The notes under the pieces are model-generated. The model was not told where the DNA came from. It saw only the letters and a program-made list of their open reading frames with translations, and ran no database searches. The translations under genes and the position numbers were made by a program. From Actinomycetes bacterium (GTDB lineage: Bacteria > Actinomycetota > Acidimicrobiia > Acidimicrobiales > Microtrichaceae): a DNA stretch of 8,707 nucleotides. Every line of letters begins with the position of its first letter. Within the stretch, counting starts at the first letter, position 1. Shown piece by piece: positions 6,124 through 8,707 of this stretch. The DNA lies in the NCBI GenBank assembly GCA_023423475.1, contig JAFAFN010000520.1, positions 1 to 8,707 of the forward strand. The letters are read 5' to 3'.

Positions 6124-7248
6124 TCAGCCGCGCTGCGGCGAGCGCCACCGACCCAGTAGCGACTTCACCGGGTCAGCTCGGCGTAGTCCCCGTTCGCGCA
6201 GGTGTGCCGATGTCGGCCAGATCACGGCTCGGCCGTAGGCCAGTTTCGCGGCTGCCCCAGGAAGCTCATGCCACAGGTCGAGCTTGGCCCGCCCGAACGA
6301 CGAGCCCTCCCGGCGGTGACGCTCGATCACCTCGAGCTGCTGACGGTCGAGCTCGGCATCGGCGAGCCAATCGGTCCACACGGGTGCGGAGAAGTGCAGC
6401 GCATCGAAGGTCTCCTCGACTGCGACCGCCAGCACCTCGACACCACGCCAGCGTTCGGCGGTCGGAACGATGAACTCCGGACCGAGCTCGGGAGTTGTCA
6501 GGTATCCGGCGATGTCTCGCAGACTCGACAGCCGTGGCGTACGCGAGCCGAGCACTGCGTGATACGCCGCGTGCAGCATCCGGTGGGGCGCTGACAGCGC
6601 ACGGATCTGCTCGCCACCGAGCTCGAAGCTCTCGACATCACGGAAGAGTTCCGCGAGCGGGAGGCGAACCCCGTACGCCCCGTCACAGAGCGTGCGGTGC
6701 AGGTCCACCTCGACGCTGTCCTGGCACGTCATCGTGACCGACTTGGCGAAGCGCCGGTCGAAGGCAGGGCGCCGCTGTGGCCAGGGGCGCGTTGCTCCGT
6801 GTGCCTCGAGCACCGCCACCGCGCGATCGAGGTCGTCTGCGGCCACCAACAGATCGAGGTCGGCGAAGGAACGCAGCGCGGGGTCCAACTCGTCCAGGTG
6901 GGCAACCGCCGGGCCCTTGATCACCCGGAACTCGACGCCGCCTGCTTCTGCGAACCACTCACACAGCTCGAGCAGGCGGACCTCGATCTGGAGGCACCAC
7001 AGCATCGTGGCCGCCTGTCGGGCGGCGAGGTACTCACGCGCTGCAGCTGGGATGAGGAGTCGACCTGACTCCACGGCCTCCTGCAGCGGACCGAGCAGGC
7101 GCTGGGACTCCGCCGCGCGGACCAAGCTGACCGGGTTCACGTGGCCGGACTCGTCGTCGCCGAGATCGAGCGTCAGGACCTGAGCGCCTGGCAAGTGCTG
7201 GGCGGCGAGGACACGCAGCAGGTCCTCCTCGGAGACGCTCACGGGCAT
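6124..7248 (-). CDS. NTP_transf_5-type predicted nucleotidyltransferase
   Basis: The 374-residue protein matches the pattern of the uncharacterised nucleotidyltransferase family NTP_transf_5 (PF14907). It has FRVIKGPAVA (107-116) with K111-G112, then LRSFADLDLLV (125-135), where D130-x-D132 would bind metal, and VEVDLHRTL (179-187), where D182 would be the third acidic residue, followed by helical regions. All catalytic-type residues expected of the polymerase-beta fold are present, so it is probably active. Members occur in polysaccharide/exosortase regions and beside PqqD-like and HprK-like genes, but their substrate is not known to me; transfer of a nucleotide to a protein, peptide or sugar are all possible. 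ATG 7248 has GGTGAG six bases upstream. The gene overlaps the preceding PqqD-like gene by 10 bp and is followed 16 bases later by the acetyltransferase gene, so the three form one operon. Confidence 0.85.
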   Translation of the reverse strand: MPVSVSEEDLLRVLAAQHLPGAQVLTLDLGDDESGHVNPVSLVRAAESQRLLGPLQEAVESGRLLIPAAAREYLAARQAATMLWCLQIEVRLLELCEWFAEAGGVEFRVIKGPAVAHLDELDPALRSFADLDLLVAADDLDRAVAVLEAHGATRPWPQRRPAFDRRFAKSVTMTCQDSVEVDLHRTLCDGAYGVRLPLAELFRDVESFELGGEQIRALSAPHRMLHAAYHAVLGSRTPRLSSLRDIAGYLTTPELGPEFIVPTAERWRGVEVLAVAVEETFDALHFSAPVWTDWLADAELDRQQLEVIERHRREGSSFGRAKLDLWHELPGAAAKLAYGRAVIWPTSAHLRERGLRRADPVKSLLGRWRSPQRG

Positions 7249-7610
7249 GCGGGCTCACCCGCGGCGGTGCGCTCTGAGTCGGTCGACCGGAGAAGTCCGC
7301 CCTGCTCCATCACGTCGAGCGCCTGAGCAAGGACTTCGGCTCTGACCTCGATGCCCGGTCCGTCCTCTGCAATGCGATCCAGCAGCTCCGGTCCGCTGCC
7401 TGGACGGTCCAGGACGATCCAGATCGCGGCGGCGAGCCCCTCCAGCGTCAAGGTCTGCTCGGCGGACGCGGCCACGATGACCTGGCCGGGCAGGACCCGA
7501 TGCACCCGTTGCGGCGAGCGACTCCACATCAGGTTGTTCACCTCGGCACCGGCCATCGCAGCTCCCGCTGAGGAGGTTTCGTCCGGGGCTCGACTCTGGT
7601 CGTCCGCCAT
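7239..7610 (-). CDS. Small stand-alone PqqD-like (RRE-type) protein
   Basis: The 123-residue protein has a Ser/Ala/Asp-rich lead (1-24) and a PqqD-like domain (about 27-109): MWSRSPQRVHRVLPGQVIVA (28-47), TLTLEGLAAAIWIVLDRPGS (54-73), then helices ending ALDVMEQGGLLRS (97-109). This follows the usual pattern of beta strands, the helix with aromatic IW, and a winged-helix end. Such domains bind leader peptides and deliver them to modifying enzymes; the partner is not visible here. It is the first gene of the operon and overlaps the nucleotidyltransferase start by 10 bp, which implies coupled translation and a joint task. The start is uncertain: ATG 7610 has a TANNNT box (TACGTT) 9 bases upstream and may be leaderless; ATG 7556 (residue 19) has the better ribosome site, GGGAG five bases upstream, and would still keep the domain whole. 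Confidence 0.75.
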   Translation of the reverse strand: MADDQSRAPDETSSAGAAMAGAEVNNLMWSRSPQRVHRVLPGQVIVAASAEQTLTLEGLAAAIWIVLDRPGSGPELLDRIAEDGPGIEVRAEVLAQALDVMEQGGLLRSTDSERTAAGEPACP

Positions 7611-7619
7611 GGACGATCC

Positions 7620-7625
7620 AACGTA
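7620..7625 (-). promoter_or_regulatory. Possible -10 box for a leaderless PqqD-like operon transcript
   Basis: On the minus strand TACGTT fits the actinobacterial -10 pattern TANNNT and ends nine bases before ATG 7610. At this distance transcription would start at or within a few bases of the ATG, giving a leaderless message, which is common in actinobacteria. I see no convincing -35 box. Confidence 0.22.
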
Positions 7626-7670
7626 GCGCTGTGGAAGCGGTCGTGGTCCGTGGCCGTCGCACACCCGTCG

Positions 7671-7682
7671 TCGCCCGGGCGA
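7671..7682. repeat. Perfect 12-bp palindrome TCGCCCGGGCGA
   Basis: The 12 bases read the same on both strands with no spacer. They lie in the divergent gap between the PqqD-like operon and the 6-dehydrogenase gene. A perfect GC palindrome is less surprising in GC-rich DNA; it could be an operator for the operon or chance. Confidence 0.25.
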
Positions 7683-7736
7683 GGCGGACCCACGGCGAAC
7701 GCCGAGTCGTCGGTCGCAACTGGGCATGACATCCCG

Positions 7737-7765
7737 TTGACTCTGCTCCGAACTCCGTTCAAACT
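7737..7765 (+). promoter_or_regulatory. Candidate promoter of the 6-dehydrogenase gene
   Basis: TTGACT (7737-7742) matches five of six bases of the -35 consensus, and CAAACT (7760-7765) is a weak -10 box at 17-base spacing. Transcription would start near 7772, about 43 bases before ATG 7815. The GAACTCCGTTC motif (7750-7760) fills the spacer and touches the -10 box, a position typical of operators. Confidence 0.4.
7750..7760. promoter_or_regulatory. GAAC-N3-GTTC palindrome upstream of the 6-dehydrogenase gene
   Basis: GAAC (7750-7753) and GTTC (7757-7760) are exact reverse complements around TCC. With flanks it matches 12 of 17 positions of the site at 2769-2785 in front of the Tat-protein gene, including the trailing AA. 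Shared arms with a variable centre are what is expected of a conserved operator. The three-base spacing excludes a standard LexA box. Confidence 0.42.
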
Positions 7766-7814
7766 CGTCCGGTCCGACGGTGCAGGGGCGCACTCGAGGA
7801 AACGGGGCAGACAG

Positions 7815-8707
7815 ATGGGTCGTACAACGCAGCGGGCGATCGTGATCGGCCAGGGCTACGTCGGGCTGCCCGTCGCGGTCCGAGCCGTGCTGGCCGGCTA
7901 CGACGTCACCGGCTTCGAGGTCGACCCGTCGAAGGTCGAGGCGCTCAACGCCGGCCGCTCCCACGTCGAAGACATCACCGCCGAGCAGATGCACGAGATC
8001 CTGGCGACCGGCCGCTATCGGGCATCCGCCGATACTGCAGATCTGGCCGGCTTCGACGTGGCCGTGATCTCGGTGCCCACCCCGATGGGCGAAGGCGTAC
8101 CCGACCTGTCCTACATCGAGTCCGCTGCCGCGACGCTGGCACCGCACGTCAGCGTTGGCTCGACCGTGATCCTCGAGTCGACGACCTACCCGGGCACGAC
8201 CGAGGAGCTCGTCGCGCCGATCCTCGAAGCCGGGTCCGGGCTCAGCGCCGGCACCGACTTCCACCTGGGCTACAGCCCCGAGCGCATCGATCCGGGCAAC
8301 GCGATCTGGCGCCTCGAGAACACCCCCAAGGTCGTCTCCGGAGTCGACGCGGCATCGCTCGCCGCGGTGCAGTCCTTCTTCGACGACATCGTCGAGACGA
8401 CGGTCCCGGTGCGCGGCACGCGAGAGGCCGAGCTGACCAAACTGCTCGAGAACACCTTCCGGCACGTGAACATCGCCCTGGTGAACGAGCTGGCGATGTT
8501 CGCCCGTGACCTGGGCATCGACGTGTGGGACGCCATCGACGCGGCGTCGACCAAGCCGTTCGGGTACATGCGCTTCACGCCCGGGCCCGGTGTCGGCGGG
8601 CACTGCCTGCCGATCGACCCGTCCTACCTGTCGTGGCAGGTCGAGCGGTCGTTGGGGCAGACGTTCCGATTCGTCGAGCTGGCCAACGACGTCAACGAGC
8701 ACATGCC
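7815..8707 (+). CDS. UDP-N-acetylhexosamine 6-dehydrogenase (WbpA-like; C-terminus cut by window edge)
   Basis: ATG 7815 opens a frame of 297 complete residues that continues past the window; full-length family members have about 420-450. It begins with an NAD-binding motif IGQGYVGLP (11-19). The middle has SVPTPMGEGVPDLSY, then ERIDPGNAIWRLENTPKVVSG, the form seen in WbpA/TviB-type enzymes rather than UDP-glucose dehydrogenases. K209 and N213 (TKLLEN) and the catalytic Cys264 in GGHCLPIDP are present. The enzyme oxidises C6 of a UDP-N-acetylhexosamine to the uronic acid in two NAD-dependent steps, through a thioester on the Cys, for surface polysaccharide. GGGG lies 7 bases before the ATG as a modest ribosome site. 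It is divergent from the PqqD-like operon. UDP-GlcNAc is the best-guess substrate; UDP-ManNAc or UDP-Glc cannot be excluded. Confidence 0.92.
   Translation, partial: MGRTTQRAIVIGQGYVGLPVAVRAVLAGYDVTGFEVDPSKVEALNAGRSHVEDITAEQMHEILATGRYRASADTADLAGFDVAVISVPTPMGEGVPDLSYIESAAATLAPHVSVGSTVILESTTYPGTTEELVAPILEAGSGLSAGTDFHLGYSPERIDPGNAIWRLENTPKVVSGVDAASLAAVQSFFDDIVETTVPVRGTREAELTKLLENTFRHVNIALVNELAMFARDLGIDVWDAIDAASTKPFGYMRFTPGPGVGGHCLPIDPSYLSWQVERSLGQTFRFVELANDVNEHM

Noticed and set aside
3872..7610. Lasso-peptide gene cluster
   Set aside because: PqqD-like and HprK-like genes occur in some lasso clusters, but there is no asparagine-synthetase-like cyclase, no transglutaminase-like protease and no short precursor in view.
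7239..8702. A 487-codon minus-strand frame running through the 6-dehydrogenase gene into the PqqD-like gene
   Set aside because: Only its last about 123 codons look like a protein family. The rest is antisense to the well-supported 6-dehydrogenase, so a start at 7610 or 7556 is used.

Overview
The window is GC-rich and densely coded. The protein style (actinobacterial CapD/FlaA1-type dehydratase, Tat-exported surface protein, PqqD/HprK-like proteins) suggests a high-GC actinobacterium, perhaps of the Acidimicrobiia/Ilumatobacter kind. That placement is an impression from protein flavour, not a search result. No rRNA, tRNA, CRISPR array, transposase or phage gene is visible.

Layout from left to right: (1) 1-442, minus, cut by the window edge: a PqqD-like domain followed directly by a twin-arginine (Tat) type segment. 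(2) 443-747: an intergenic stretch with a candidate promoter for gene 1 and a weak hairpin after gene 3. (3) 748-2604, minus: a membrane-anchored nucleotide-sugar 4,6-dehydratase/epimerase of the WbpM/PglF/CapD type. (4) 2605-2816: a divergent control region with two copies of the 10-mer AACATTGTTC. (5) 2817-3866, plus: a Tat-exported protein of unknown fold with a Thr-rich linker. (6) 3872-5068, plus, tightly coupled to it: a fusion of a PqqD-like domain and an HPr-kinase-like P-loop kinase. (7) 7610-5040, minus: a compact operon of a small PqqD-like protein, an NTP_transf_5-type nucleotidyltransferase and a GNAT acetyltransferase. Its last gene overlaps the kinase gene tail-to-tail by 29 bp. 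(8) 7815-8707, plus, cut by the window edge: a UDP-N-acetylhexosamine 6-dehydrogenase.

Two themes are interleaved. The outer genes (4,6-dehydratase and 6-dehydrogenase, perhaps with the acetyltransferase) make or decorate nucleotide sugars for a surface polysaccharide. The inner genes look like a peptide- or protein-modification cassette: three separate PqqD-like (RiPP-recognition-element-like) domains, an HprK-like kinase, a predicted nucleotidyltransferase and Tat-exported candidate substrates. PqqD-like proteins, HprK-related kinases and NTP_transf_5 proteins are known to co-occur in bacterial genomes with little experimental understanding. The unusual parts here are the PqqD-Tat fusion, the coupling of a kinase to a Tat substrate gene, and a GAAC-N3-GTTC palindrome in front of genes from both themes, which suggests shared control.
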